A stretch of 64,000 bases of DNA from Streptomyces sp. NBC_01298 (GTDB taxonomy: Bacteria; Actinomycetota; Actinomycetes; Streptomycetales; Streptomycetaceae): assembly GCF_035978755.1 (NCBI RefSeq), contig NZ_CP108414.1:1984001-2048000 (forward strand), read 5' to 3'. The notes under the pieces are model-generated. The model saw nothing but the letters and a program-made list of their open reading frames with translations. It had not been told where the DNA came from and did not search any database. A program made the position numbers and the translations under genes. Below, piece after piece: positions 53,296 to 64,000 of this stretch. Positions within the stretch are counted from its first letter, which is position 1. The number at the start of each line of letters is the position of its first letter.

Positions 53296-56200
53296 ATGAT
53301 CCTGCTGCTGTCGACGTCCGACACCGATCTGCTCAGCGCCCGCGCGGCGAACGCGGGGGGCGCTCCCGTCCCGTACCGCTTCGCCAACCCCTCCCGCCTT
53401 CCCCTCGACGACCTCCCCGGTCTCCTCGACGGCGTCACCCTGGTCGTCGTACGCCTCCTGGGCGGCCTGCGCGCCTGGCAGGAAGGCCTCGACCTGCTCC
53501 TGGCCCCCGGCCAGACCCGCCCGGTGGTCGTGCTGACCGGCGAACAGGCCCCCGACGCCCAGCTGATGGAAGCCTCGACCGTCCCGATCGGCATCGCCGC
53601 CGAGGCGCACGGCTACCTCGCCCACGGCGGCCCGGCCAACCTGGACCAGCTGGCGCGCTTCCTCTCCGACACCGTGCTGCTGACCGGCCACGGCTTCGAG
53701 CCCCCGGCGGCCTCCCCCACGTGGGGCCCGCTGGAGCGCACCCCGCAGCGCACCGAAGGGCCCCGGATCGCGGTGCTCTACTACCGCGCGCACCAGATGA
53801 GCGGCAACACCGCCTTCGTGCACACCCTCTCCGAGGCGATCGAGGCCCACGGCGCCCAGGCGCTCCCGCTCTACGTCTCCTCCCTCCGCTCCCCGGAGCC
53901 GGAACTGATCGCGCAGCTGGCGTCCGCCGACGCGATCGTCACCACGGTCCTGGCCGCCGGCGGCACCAAGCCCGCCACCGCCTCCGCCGGCGGTGACGAC
54001 GAGTCCTGGGACGCCGGCGCCCTGGCCGCCCTCGGCGTGCCGATCCTGCAGGCCCTGTGCCTGACCGGCTCCCGGTCCGCCTGGGAGGCCAACGACGAGG
54101 GCCTGTCCCCCCTCGACGCCGCCACCCAGGTCGCCGTCCCGGAGTTCGACGGCCGCCTGATCACCGTCCCCTTCTCCTTCAAGGAGCTGGACGAGGACGG
54201 GCTGCCCGCCTACGTCGCCGACCCCGAGCGGGCCGCCCGCGTGGCCGGCATCGCCGTGCGCCACGCCCGCCTGCGCCACATCGAGCGCCGCGACAAGAAG
54301 ATCGCCCTGGTCCTGTCCGCGTACCCCACCAAGCACTCCCGCATCGGCAACGCGGTCGGCCTGGACACCCCGGCCAGCGCCGTGGAACTGCTGCGCACCC
54401 TCATCGCGGGCGGCTACGACTTCGGCCCCGTCGAGGACGTCCCGGGCCTGGTCTCCGGCGACGGCGACGAGCTGATCCGCGCCCTGATCGAGGCCGGCGG
54501 CCACGACCAGGACTGGCTCACCGAGGAGCAGCTCGCCCGCAACCCGGTCCGCATCCCGGCGGCCGACTACAAGCGCTGGTTCGCCGAACTCCCGGCCGAT
54601 CTGCGCGAAAGCGTCGAGCGGCACTGGGGAGAGGCCCCGGGCAACATGTTCGTGGACCGCTCCGCGAACCCCGAGGGCGACATCGTGCTCGCCGCCCTGC
54701 GCCGCGCCAACCTCCTCATCCTCATCCAGCCGCCGCGCGGCTTCGGCGAGAACCCGATCGCGATCTACCACGATCCCGACCTGCCGCCCTCGCACCACTA
54801 CCTGGCCGCGTACCGCTGGATCCAGGCCCGCGCCGAGGACGGCGGTTTCGGCGCCGACGCGATGATCCACCTGGGCAAGCACGGCAACCTGGAGTGGCTG
54901 CCGGGCAAGAACGCCGGCCTGTCGGCGTCCTGCGCCCCCGACGCCGCGCTCGGCGACCTGCCCCTGATCTACCCGTTCCTGGTCAACGACCCGGGCGAGG
55001 GCACCCAGGCCAAGCGCCGGGTGCACGCCACCCTGGTCGACCACCTGGTGCCGCCGATGGCGCGCGCGGAGTCGTACGGCGACATCGCGCGCCTGGAGCA
55101 GCACCTCGACGAGTACGCCCAGATCTCCGCGATGGACCCGGCGAAGCTGCCGGCCATCCGCGCCCAGATCTGGACCCTGATCCAGGCCGCGAAGCTGGAC
55201 CACGACCTGGGACTGGAGCAGCGTCCCGACGACGACGGCTTCGACGACTTCCTGCTGCACGTCGACGGCTGGCTGTGCGAGATCAAGGACGCCCAGATCC
55301 GCGACGGTCTGCACGTCCTGGGCGGCGCCCCGACGGGCGACGCCCGCGTCAACCTGGTCCTCGCCATCCTGCGCGCCCGCCAGATCTGGGGCGGTACGAC
55401 GGCCCTGCCCGGTCTGCGCGAGGCGCTCGGCCTCGACGAGTCCGCGGCCACCCGCACCACCGCCGACGAGGCGGAGGAGACGGCCCGCGCGCTGGTCCAG
55501 GCGATGGAGGACGCGAACTGGGCCCCGGAGGCGGTGGCTTCGGTCGCCGCCGGGTACTCGGCGGACGTGGCGGCCGTACTGGACTTCGCGGCCCGCGAGG
55601 TCGTCCCGCGCCTGGCCGGCACCACCGCCGAGATCGCCCACGTGGTCAGCGCCCTGGACGGCGGCTTCGTCCCGGCGGGCCCCTCCGGCTCCCCGCTGCG
55701 CGGTCTGGTCAACGTGCTGCCGACCGGCCGCAACTTCTACTCGGTGGACCCGAAGGCCGTCCCCTCCCGCCTCGCCTGGGAGACCGGCCAGGCCCTGGCC
55801 GATTCCCTCCTGACCCGCTACCGCACGGACAACGGCGAATGGCCCGCCTCCGTCGGCCTGTCCCTGTGGGGCACCAGCGCGATGCGCACCTCGGGCGACG
55901 ACGTGGCCGAGGCCATGGCGCTGCTCGGTGTCCGCCCGGTCTGGGACGAGGCCTCCCGCCGCGTCACCGGCCTGGAGCCGATCCCGCTCGCGGAGCTGGG
56001 CCGTCCGCGCATCGACGTGACCCTGCGCATCTCGGGCTTCTTCCGGGACGCGTTCCCGCACGTCATCGGCCTGCTGGACGACGCGGTACGGCTGGCGGCC
56101 TCGCTGGAGGAGCCCGCGGAGGACAACTTCGTACGGGCCCACGCGCAGGCCGACCTGGCGGTGCACGGGGACGAGCGGCGGGCCACCACCCGCATCTTCG

Positions 56201-56913
56201 GCTCGCGCCCGGGCACGTACGGCGCGGGCATCCTGCAGCTGATCGACTCCCGCGACTGGCGCACCGACGCCGACCTCGCGGAGGTCTACACGGTGTGGGG
56301 CGGGTACGCGTACGGCCGGGGCCTGGAAGGGCGCGCGGCGCGCGAGGAGATGGAGACCGCCTACAAGCGGATCACGGTCGCGGCGAAGAACACCGACACC
56401 CGTGAGCACGACATCGCCGACTCCGACGACTACTTCCAGTACCACGGCGGCATGGTGGCCACCGTCCGCGCCCTGCGCGGCACGGCCCCCGAGGCGTACA
56501 TCGGGGACTCCACCCGGCCCGAGACGGTCAAGACGCGCACGCTGGTCGAGGAGACCTCCCGCGTCTTCCGTGCCCGCGTGGTGAACCCGAAGTGGATCGA
56601 GGCGATGCGCCGCCACGGGTACAAGGGAGCCTTCGAGCTGGCCGCCACGGTCGACTACCTCTTCGGCTACGACGCCACGACCGGCGTGGTGGCCGACTGG
56701 ATGTACGACAAGCTGACCGAGACGTACGTCCTGGACCCGGAGAACCGCGCCTTCCTGGAGGAGGCCAACCCCTGGGCCCTGCACGGGATCGCGGAGCGGC
56801 TGCTGGAGGCCGAGTCCCGCGGCATGTGGGAGAAGCCGGACCCGCAGGTCCTGGAGGCGCTGCGCCAGGTGTACCTGGACACGGAGGGCAACCTCGAAGG
56901 CGAAAGCGACTAA
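53296..56913 (+). CDS. cobN: Cobaltochelatase large subunit CobN
   Basis: The 1205-residue subunit of the ATP-dependent CobN-S-T chelatase inserts Co(II) into hydrogenobyrinic acid a,c-diamide. The length and regions such as VLSAYPTKHSRIGNAVGLDTP, HLGKHGNLEWLPGKN, the RISGFFRDAFP segment and DNEVDYxxxY-like C-terminal stretch (DSDDYFQYHGGM) are typical. It is expressed from the cobalamin riboswitch leader. CobS and CobT are not in this window. Confidence 0.96.
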   Translation: MILLLSTSDTDLLSARAANAGGAPVPYRFANPSRLPLDDLPGLLDGVTLVVVRLLGGLRAWQEGLDLLLAPGQTRPVVVLTGEQAPDAQLMEASTVPIGIAAEAHGYLAHGGPANLDQLARFLSDTVLLTGHGFEPPAASPTWGPLERTPQRTEGPRIAVLYYRAHQMSGNTAFVHTLSEAIEAHGAQALPLYVSSLRSPEPELIAQLASADAIVTTVLAAGGTKPATASAGGDDESWDAGALAALGVPILQALCLTGSRSAWEANDEGLSPLDAATQVAVPEFDGRLITVPFSFKELDEDGLPAYVADPERAARVAGIAVRHARLRHIERRDKKIALVLSAYPTKHSRIGNAVGLDTPASAVELLRTLIAGGYDFGPVEDVPGLVSGDGDELIRALIEAGGHDQDWLTEEQLARNPVRIPAADYKRWFAELPADLRESVERHWGEAPGNMFVDRSANPEGDIVLAALRRANLLILIQPPRGFGENPIAIYHDPDLPPSHHYLAAYRWIQARAEDGGFGADAMIHLGKHGNLEWLPGKNAGLSASCAPDAALGDLPLIYPFLVNDPGEGTQAKRRVHATLVDHLVPPMARAESYGDIARLEQHLDEYAQISAMDPAKLPAIRAQIWTLIQAAKLDHDLGLEQRPDDDGFDDFLLHVDGWLCEIKDAQIRDGLHVLGGAPTGDARVNLVLAILRARQIWGGTTALPGLREALGLDESAATRTTADEAEETARALVQAMEDANWAPEAVASVAAGYSADVAAVLDFAAREVVPRLAGTTAEIAHVVSALDGGFVPAGPSGSPLRGLVNVLPTGRNFYSVDPKAVPSRLAWETGQALADSLLTRYRTDNGEWPASVGLSLWGTSAMRTSGDDVAEAMALLGVRPVWDEASRRVTGLEPIPLAELGRPRIDVTLRISGFFRDAFPHVIGLLDDAVRLAASLEEPAEDNFVRAHAQADLAVHGDERRATTRIFGSRPGTYGAGILQLIDSRDWRTDADLAEVYTVWGGYAYGRGLEGRAAREEMETAYKRITVAAKNTDTREHDIADSDDYFQYHGGMVATVRALRGTAPEAYIGDSTRPETVKTRTLVEETSRVFRARVVNPKWIEAMRRHGYKGAFELAATVDYLFGYDATTGVVADWMYDKLTETYVLDPENRAFLEEANPWALHGIAERLLEAESRGMWEKPDPQVLEALRQVYLDTEGNLEGESD

Positions 56914-56943
56914 CCGGACACCGGCTGGATCAGACTGAGCCGC

Positions 56944-57435
56944 ATGTGCCATTACTGCGGCTGCCGCGAGATCCCCCTGATCAAGGAGTTCATCGCCGAG
57001 CACGAGGCGGTGACGAACGCGGCGGGCGACGCCCTGCGCGCCCTCGACGCGGGGGACCTCGGCCGGGCCCGCGCCCTCGTCACGGAGATGACGGCCGTCC
57101 TGCTCGCCCACTGGAAGGGCGAGGAGGACGGCCTGTTCACCGTGATGGAGCAGGACCCGGAGTACGCCCCGTACATCGCGGCGCTGGTCGGGGAGCACCG
57201 CGAACTGGCGGCGTTCCTCGCCGGCGCCGACCTGGCGCGCGGCCCACCCCGACGGGGAACTGAGGCCCGCCGGGTAGTTGATGCGTCGGTGCGCCGGTGC
57301 GCCGACCCTCCTACTTGCTGGTCTGGTTCAGCGCCACCAGCGCCTGGGCCCAGCGCGCGTACTTCAGCTGGCCGAAGTCGGCGACCGTCTTCACGCCGAA
57401 GGCTTCGAGCAGCAGCTCGCCGTCCTTGTCGGTGA
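56944..57435 (+). pseudogene. Hemerythrin-like gene, C-terminal part lost or frameshifted
   Basis: The frame starts MCHYCGCREIPLIKEF with an iron-binding helix series (FIAEHEAVTNA, LLAHWKGEEDGLFTVM, LVGEHRELAAFL, residues ~15-92), as in the Streptomyces hemerythrin-domain family. The usual last helix (HEHIxKEEDGLFPAxL) is missing: after LAGADLARG the frame becomes Arg/Pro-rich and overlaps the convergent gene by 125 bases. In the next frame a short tail AHPDGELRPAG-stop follows. It is probably a truncated remnant; a di-iron site cannot be complete. Confidence 0.6.
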
Positions 57436-57529
57436 CGCCCTTGAGCGCGGCCACCGGCGCCGCGAGCACCTCCGCGAGCGGCTTGTCGGCCCACGCCTTG
57501 TCCAGCACCTTGTCGAGGTCGATCGCCAT
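57311..57529 (-). CDS. Small conserved helical protein
   Basis: The 72-residue product begins MAIDLDKVLDKAWADKPL and contains a helix-hairpin-helix-like segment (LLEAFGVKTVADFGQ) followed by KYARWAQALVAL. Similar small proteins are annotated as hypothetical in Streptomyces. GAGAGA lies just upstream of the ATG. DNA binding is possible from the hairpin motif but not shown. Confidence 0.7.
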   Translation of the reverse strand: MAIDLDKVLDKAWADKPLAEVLAAPVAALKGVTDKDGELLLEAFGVKTVADFGQLKYARWAQALVALNQTSK

Positions 57530-57753
57530 GAGTCTCTCTCCCGGAACTCGAAAGTATGAACTGATGGGACAAACCTAGAACAATCGGACAAGCATGTCGG
57601 GGTGCGACACCAGCTACGCCTCCGGCGCGCCGGGCGCCCTTCCGGCCAAGGGGCGGGCACCCACCCTCACCCTTACCGATTCCACGTATAATCCGCCCCG
57701 TTCACCCTGCGCTTCGCGTCGGATATCGGAATCGAAAAGGCTGTGACCAAGAA

Positions 57754-58491
57754 ATGAATTCACTGCGGGCCCTTCTCGACGGCGGGATTCCGCTGGTGGC
57801 CGTCAGCTTCGACGACAGCGAGACCGAGCCGCGCGCACACGCCGCCAAGAGCGCGGGCGTCGACGTGGCCGAACTGCGCGTCGACCGGTACGCGGTGACC
57901 GACACGGCCCATGTCCTCGCGCAGGTGGACGCGTTCAAGACGCTGCCCGTACTGGCCACCATCCGGTCCGCCCGCGAAGGCGGCGACTGGAAGGGCACCG
58001 AGGCCGAGCGGCTCGAACTGTTCCGCGCGCTCGCCCCTCAGGTCCAGGCCGTGGACATCGAGCTCTCCTCCGGAGAAATCCTGTCCGAGGTGATCGAGGC
58101 CGCCCACCGGCACGACACGGTGGCGCTCGTCTCCTATCACAATTTCGAATTCACCCCGGCCACCGAGGAACTCCAGACCGTCATCGACGACGCGAAGAGC
58201 GCCGGCGCCGATGTGGTCAAGGTGTCCACCATGGTGCGGTCCCAGGACGACGTACGGCGGCTGGCCTCGCTGCTGCTGCGCGCCGGGGCCGAGGACACCC
58301 GGCTGATCGTCATCGCCATGGGCGAGACCGGAGCCGTCTCCCGCGTCTTCTTCCCCGCCCTGGGGTCCCGGATCACGTACTCCTTCTTCGGCGCCAGCTC
58401 CGCCCCGGGCCAGCTCGACTTCCCCGAGACCTTCGGCCTGCTGCGCAAGTTCTACCCGGCCTTCGACGAGCGGAAGTCCGCCGGCGCCTGA
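57754..58491 (+). CDS. aroD: Type I 3-dehydroquinate dehydratase
   Basis: The 245-residue enzyme makes 3-dehydroshikimate by the Schiff-base mechanism. Catalytic landmarks are ELRVDRY (substrate Glu/Arg), the general acid/base His in VSYHNFE, the Schiff-base Lys in VVKVSTM, and the C-terminal SAPGQLDF loop. Streptomyces mostly rely on type II enzymes, so this may be a second, perhaps quinate-catabolic, form. A hairpin follows the stop. Confidence 0.93.
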   Translation: MNSLRALLDGGIPLVAVSFDDSETEPRAHAAKSAGVDVAELRVDRYAVTDTAHVLAQVDAFKTLPVLATIRSAREGGDWKGTEAERLELFRALAPQVQAVDIELSSGEILSEVIEAAHRHDTVALVSYHNFEFTPATEELQTVIDDAKSAGADVVKVSTMVRSQDDVRRLASLLLRAGAEDTRLIVIAMGETGAVSRVFFPALGSRITYSFFGASSAPGQLDFPETFGLLRKFYPAFDERKSAGA

Positions 58492-58499
58492 GCCCCCTC

Positions 58500-58526
58500 G
58501 CCGGGGAGGGTCACCGCCTCCCCGGC
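58500..58526 (+). terminator. Terminator after aroD
   Basis: Perfect 10-bp arms GCCGGGGAGG and complement around a 7-base loop lie nine bases beyond the aroD stop. Confidence 0.6.
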
Positions 58527-58689
58527 CGCCTCCCCGACCCCTCCCCGGCCGCCCCCCTACCGGTCACCGGCCCCATCCGTCGCGGAACGACGCACACGTC
58601 ACCTGATGAAGTGAACTCCCCCTTATCCCACCGGCAACACGGGTAGTGCCCTGCTGATCTCGTGAGGAACCAACGAGACAGTCAGATGA

Positions 58690-60924
<2,235 letters not shown>

Positions 60925-60927
60925 GCC

Positions 60928-60965
60928 GGGTCCGCGGCGGGGGCCGTCCTCCCCGCCGCGGACCC
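60928..60965. terminator. Bidirectional terminator between geosmin synthase and eis
   Basis: Perfect 15-bp arms GGGTCCGCGGCGGGG (60928-60942) and complement (60951-60965) with an 8-base loop fill the gap between the two convergent genes. Confidence 0.85.
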
Positions 60966-60966
60966 T

Positions 60967-62205
60967 TCAGAACTCGTCCGCCGTGTGCGGGAGCAGCGCG
61001 GTGCGCAGCCCGGCGTCCAGGGCCGCCGCCGCGCCGGCGGTGTGCTCCACCAGCAGGCCGGCCGCGGCCAGTTCGACGGCCCGGGTCCCGCCGAGGTAGC
61101 AGGCCGCGAGCTCCCGTACGTCCAGGGTCAGGTCCGGGGTGCGGCCCGCGGCGGCGGGCTCGTACGCCGCGCCCTGCGGCCCGGCCTTCAGCAGGAACCG
61201 CCCGGCGTTCGCGGGCAGCCGTACGTCGGTCAGTTCCAGTACGAGTTCCACGGGCGCGGCCCACGACCGGCCGGTCAGGGCGGCCGCCACGTCGACCAGC
61301 CGGAGCCAGAGCGCCGGGAACACGGCGGTGACCCGGACCTGGTCCCGGTCGGCGGCGAAGTGCAGCAGCGGGTCGTCGGCCGGCCGGCCCCACGCGGTGA
61401 CCCGGCCGGTGAGGTCGAGGGAGGCCACGCACTCCCACAGGGCCGCGGCGGCCCCCGGGGTGTCGGCCTCCAGCTCGTCGACCCGGACCAGGCCCGGGAC
61501 CCGTACGCCCCCGGTGCTCTCCTCGGGCTTCGTGCGGTAGAGGACGTAGCCCGCGATCGGTTGGCCCGGCTCCCCCAGGACGATGATCCGGGGCGGGCTG
61601 AGCTCCTCGTCCTCCTCGTCCTGCTCGATGAGCCACTCCTCGGTCCAGCGCCGCTCGCTGCGGGTGGGCCGCCCGGCCCGGACCGCGCGGGCCGCCTCGT
61701 GGTACGGGCCCACGACGGCGACCGCCTCCTCGGGGGCGACCAGCCGCAGCGGCCTGCGGTCCGCCTCGATGCGCAGGGCCAGCGGCCGGGTGGAGTCGAT
61801 CTCGATGGTGGCGCCCTGGGTGGCGCTGCCGTAGCCGAAGCGCCCGTAGATGGCCGCCTCGGAGGCCCACAGGGCGGCGACGGGACTGCCGGCCGCCCCC
61901 GCGCGGCGCAGCAGGTCGCCCATCAGCGCGGTCAGTACACCGCGGCGGCGGTGGGTGGGGGCGACGCAGACGAAGGTGAGCCCGGGACAGGGCAGGTCCG
62001 CCCCGGGCACCGAGAGCCGGAAGTCGTGCGCGGCCATGAACCCGACCAGCGCGTCGCCGTCGTAGGCCCCGATCCGCAGGCAGGGGCGGAGCAGCTCGTG
62101 GTGCCGCTCGCGCCCCTCCTTCTCCGGGCGGTCGTGGAAGACCAGGTACGCGAGCTCCAGAGCACGGTCGATGTCGGACTCGGGCACCTCGCGGATCTCC
62201 ACCAT
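60967..62205 (-). CDS. eis: Eis-type GNAT N-acetyltransferase
   Basis: The 412-residue acetyltransferase has a GNAT core with the acetyl-CoA loop THRRRGVLTALM, a second degenerate GNAT domain, and a C-terminal SCP2-like domain ending HTADEF, where the terminal carboxylate is the catalytic base in Eis. Eis enzymes acetylate aminoglycosides and other amines, so it can contribute to resistance. It converges on the geosmin synthase gene. Confidence 0.93.
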   Translation of the reverse strand: MVEIREVPESDIDRALELAYLVFHDRPEKEGRERHHELLRPCLRIGAYDGDALVGFMAAHDFRLSVPGADLPCPGLTFVCVAPTHRRRGVLTALMGDLLRRAGAAGSPVAALWASEAAIYGRFGYGSATQGATIEIDSTRPLALRIEADRRPLRLVAPEEAVAVVGPYHEAARAVRAGRPTRSERRWTEEWLIEQDEEDEELSPPRIIVLGEPGQPIAGYVLYRTKPEESTGGVRVPGLVRVDELEADTPGAAAALWECVASLDLTGRVTAWGRPADDPLLHFAADRDQVRVTAVFPALWLRLVDVAAALTGRSWAAPVELVLELTDVRLPANAGRFLLKAGPQGAAYEPAAAGRTPDLTLDVRELAACYLGGTRAVELAAAGLLVEHTAGAAAALDAGLRTALLPHTADEF

Positions 62206-62295
62206 GATCCGGAGACTAATCGGTCATGGTGGACCAGTCACTTCATAACGGCTGATTCTCGATGCGGGCCGGTTCTCGCCCCGCCCGGTGGCGGT

Positions 62296-63621
62296 TCAGC
62301 GCGCGGCGGGTCCCGTCCAGTCCGCCGGGACGTGCCCGAGCCGGACCCGCTGCGGGTGGTCGCCGACGGGTACGGAGACGCGTTTGGCGCCGGTGGCGAA
62401 GTCGATGGCGGTGACCTGGTCCGCGCCGCTCTCGGAGATCACGCAGCCGGTGCCGTCTCCGTCGACGGTGGCCCAGTAGGGCTTGGCGGCGGGGACGAGG
62501 GGCCCCTGCTCCAGGGTGGCCCGGTCCACGACGGTCGCGTAGTCGTCCATGGTCCCCGCGACGCACAGCTTGGATCCGTCCGGGCTCATGGACATGCCGT
62601 GGTGCCGGGAGTCGTTGACCCAGGTGGTGCGGTCGGTGCTGGTGGCGGGGTTCACCGGGAGGGTCTTGATCCGGGTGATCCGGTCGGCGGCCACGTCGTA
62701 CTCGACGAAGCCGTTGAAGAAGGACACCTGGAAGTACATCTTCGACTCGTCCGGGGTGAAGGACATGGGCCGCACCGCGTCGGACAGGTCGGAGCGCCCG
62801 AAGGCGTCGAGGCGGGCCCGCATGTCGATCACCCGGACCGGGCGGAGGGTCTGCGCGTCGGCGACCGTGATCCTGCGGTCACCCTTCGTCCAGTCCAGCC
62901 AGGGCGCGTCGAGGGCGGAGGTCACGTCGCCGATGGAGCTGTTCCACAGGAAGCGGCCGTCCCGGGTGAAGGTGTTCTCGTGCGGCTTGTCGCCGGTGGT
63001 GAAGGAGCCGGCCTGCCGGCCGGTCGCGATGTCGAGGACGTGCACGGTGTTGGCGGTGGAGGCCGAGACCGCCACGCGGGTGCCGTCCGGGGAGACCGCC
63101 ATGTGGTCGGCCCGGTAACCGGCGACGGGAAAGCGCCAGTTGACCTGGCCGGTGCGGACGTCGATGGAGACGACGTCGGCGAAGCTGGGGCGGGAGGCGA
63201 CGACGGCGGAGCCGTCCGGGGTGGTGTACATATCGTCCACGAACTGGTCGTGGCCCTCGCCCGCGGTGGCCCGGACGCCCAGGAAGTAGGCGAGCTTCAC
63301 CGGGTTGAGGTAGATCTCCCTGAGCCGCTCCTCCTTGTCCGGAACCATGTCGATCCGGCCCACCTTGGCCAGGTCCCCGGTGGAGGCGAGGACGTCTGCG
63401 GTGCCCTCCCAGTTGTTGCCCACGAACAGGACCTCGCGCGGGCCCGCACCGGCGGCCCCGGAGCCCGCCTCGGACCCGGAGCCCGCCGCGAATCCGGCCC
63501 CCGCCGCGGGCGCGGGACCCACCGCGAGGGCGGCCAGCGCCAGCGCGGCCACGGCCGCCAGGGCGGGCAGGCCGCGGCCGGCCCCACGCTCACGACGGTT
63601 ACTCGATCGACTGGCAGACAT
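62296..63621 (-). CDS. Secreted YncE-like beta-propeller protein
   Basis: The 441-residue product has a signal peptide (Arg-rich start, hydrophobic core to residue ~45, then a Gly/Ser-rich linker) and a seven-bladed-propeller-like repeat fold: SPDGTRVAVSAS, DIATGRQAGSF, TPDESKMYFQV, SPDGSKLCVAG. Such proteins bind ligands or redox cofactors outside the membrane. ATG 63621 is chosen for its CGGAG ribosome site and signal peptide. Confidence 0.85.
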   Translation of the reverse strand: MSASRSSNRRERGAGRGLPALAAVAALALAALAVGPAPAAGAGFAAGSGSEAGSGAAGAGPREVLFVGNNWEGTADVLASTGDLAKVGRIDMVPDKEERLREIYLNPVKLAYFLGVRATAGEGHDQFVDDMYTTPDGSAVVASRPSFADVVSIDVRTGQVNWRFPVAGYRADHMAVSPDGTRVAVSASTANTVHVLDIATGRQAGSFTTGDKPHENTFTRDGRFLWNSSIGDVTSALDAPWLDWTKGDRRITVADAQTLRPVRVIDMRARLDAFGRSDLSDAVRPMSFTPDESKMYFQVSFFNGFVEYDVAADRITRIKTLPVNPATSTDRTTWVNDSRHHGMSMSPDGSKLCVAGTMDDYATVVDRATLEQGPLVPAAKPYWATVDGDGTGCVISESGADQVTAIDFATGAKRVSVPVGDHPQRVRLGHVPADWTGPAAR

Positions 63622-63680
63622 CCGGTCAACTCCGTTATGGGGAGACGCTGTTACCGGCCGGTAAGATAGGCGGAACGACG

Positions 63681-63713
63681 AAAGGGCGCAACCCCCACGG
63701 GGTTGCGCCCTTT
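63681..63713 (-). terminator. Terminator after xdhC-like gene
   Basis: Perfect 15-bp arms AAAGGGCGCAACCCC and GGGGTTGCGCCCTTT with a 3-base loop lie 29 bases past the stop at 63742. The A/T ends of the stem make it a strong terminator in either direction. Confidence 0.9.
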
Positions 63714-63741
63714 GCACACCGCGCTAAAGCCCGTCAGCTCT

Positions 63742-64000
63742 TCAAGCGACGGAACCGATCCTGCTGATCACCGTGTTCGCGACGTCCGGGTGGATCGGGA
63801 TGTGCGCGCCGGTCAGGGCCGCGCCGGTGCCGCCGCGCCGGTTGGCGACGATCTCGGCGGCGATGGACAGCGCGGTCTCCTCCGGCGAGCGGGCCCCGAG
63901 GTCCAGGCCGATCGGGGAGCGCAGCCGGGCCAGCTCGAGCTCCGTCACGCCGACCTCGCGGAGCCGCTTGTTGCGGTCCTCGTGAGTGCGGCGGGAGCCC
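63742..64000 (-). CDS. XdhC-family protein, 5' part beyond the window
   Basis: The visible 85 residues are the C-terminus of an XdhC/CoxF-type protein. GSRRTHEDRNKRLRE at the window edge and LRSPIGLDLGARSPEETALSIAAEI are the conserved end of the XdhC Rossmann domain. The frame is open past position 64000. These proteins insert or sulphurate molybdenum cofactor into xanthine dehydrogenase-type enzymes; the partner genes would be expected upstream, outside the window. Confidence 0.85.
   Translation of the reverse strand, partial: GSRRTHEDRNKRLREVGVTELELARLRSPIGLDLGARSPEETALSIAAEIVANRRGGTGAALTGAHIPIHPDVANTVISRIGSVA

Noticed and set aside
53233..57198. Very long open frame opposite cobN
   Set aside because: Antisense artefact of high GC: no start signal, Arg/Gly-rich composition and no recognisable motif, while cobN has all its family landmarks.

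Overview
The window is a piece of a Streptomyces chromosome or that of a close relative. It is very GC-rich with G/C-loaded third codon positions, genes are packed with 4-bp ATGA/GTGA start-stop overlaps, and it carries a geosmin synthase, an Eis-type acetyltransferase, a MacAB-like efflux operon with a VanRS-style two-component system, and the aerobic cobalamin genes. Both ends are cut inside genes: a subtilase on the left and an XdhC-family protein on the right. No rRNA, tRNA or CRISPR array was seen.

Layout. 1-10.5 kb: a secreted subtilase with Asp-box repeats, a flavin oxidoreductase, and a response regulator/kinase pair divergent from a lipoprotein-adaptor-ATPase-permease operon. 10.5-14.3 kb: a Ser/Thr kinase with a PQQ-like sensor domain. 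An IS630-type element sits exactly in its stop codon, next to a 163-bp foldback element using the same CTAG. 14.3-17.2 kb: two secreted zinc metalloproteases. 17.4-25.4 kb: an ECF sigma factor with a probable membrane anti-sigma partner, a repeat-rich membrane protein, a deacetylase/glycosyltransferase fusion resembling exopolysaccharide (MatB/PgaC-like) enzymes, a vWA membrane protein pair and a methyltransferase.

25.4-33.8 kb (minus strand) is the most interesting block. It is a tightly packed four-gene operon encoding an alpha/beta hydrolase, a caspase-like protease fused to a VMAP-like C-terminus, a MoxR-type AAA+ ATPase, and a 1226-residue protein with vWA-like, degenerate trypsin-like, degenerate cyclase-like and pentapeptide-like regions. 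It fits the NTP-dependent MoxR/vWA/VMAP conflict systems described from multicellular bacteria. Possible new aspects are the hydrolase partner and the apparently inactivated protease and cyclase domains.

34-45.9 kb: a secreted M6 protease, a three-gene YbjQ-domain module, a flavin monooxygenase, a secreted lipase, an SDR, and a pair of genes (44049 and 45569) whose products share a 20-residue glycine-rich motif, at the C-terminus of one and the N-terminus of the other. That arrangement resembles amyloid-type signalling motif pairs. 46-57 kb: cobalamin synthesis (cobL-cobM-cobK on plus, cobG-cobH-cobIJ on minus, cobN on plus behind a cobalamin riboswitch), with dispersed foldback repeats between operons. 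57-64 kb: a broken hemerythrin-like gene, a small helical protein, aroD, geosmin synthase, eis, a secreted beta-propeller protein and xdhC.

Calls rest on reading motifs and gene order by eye. No database search or structure prediction was run.
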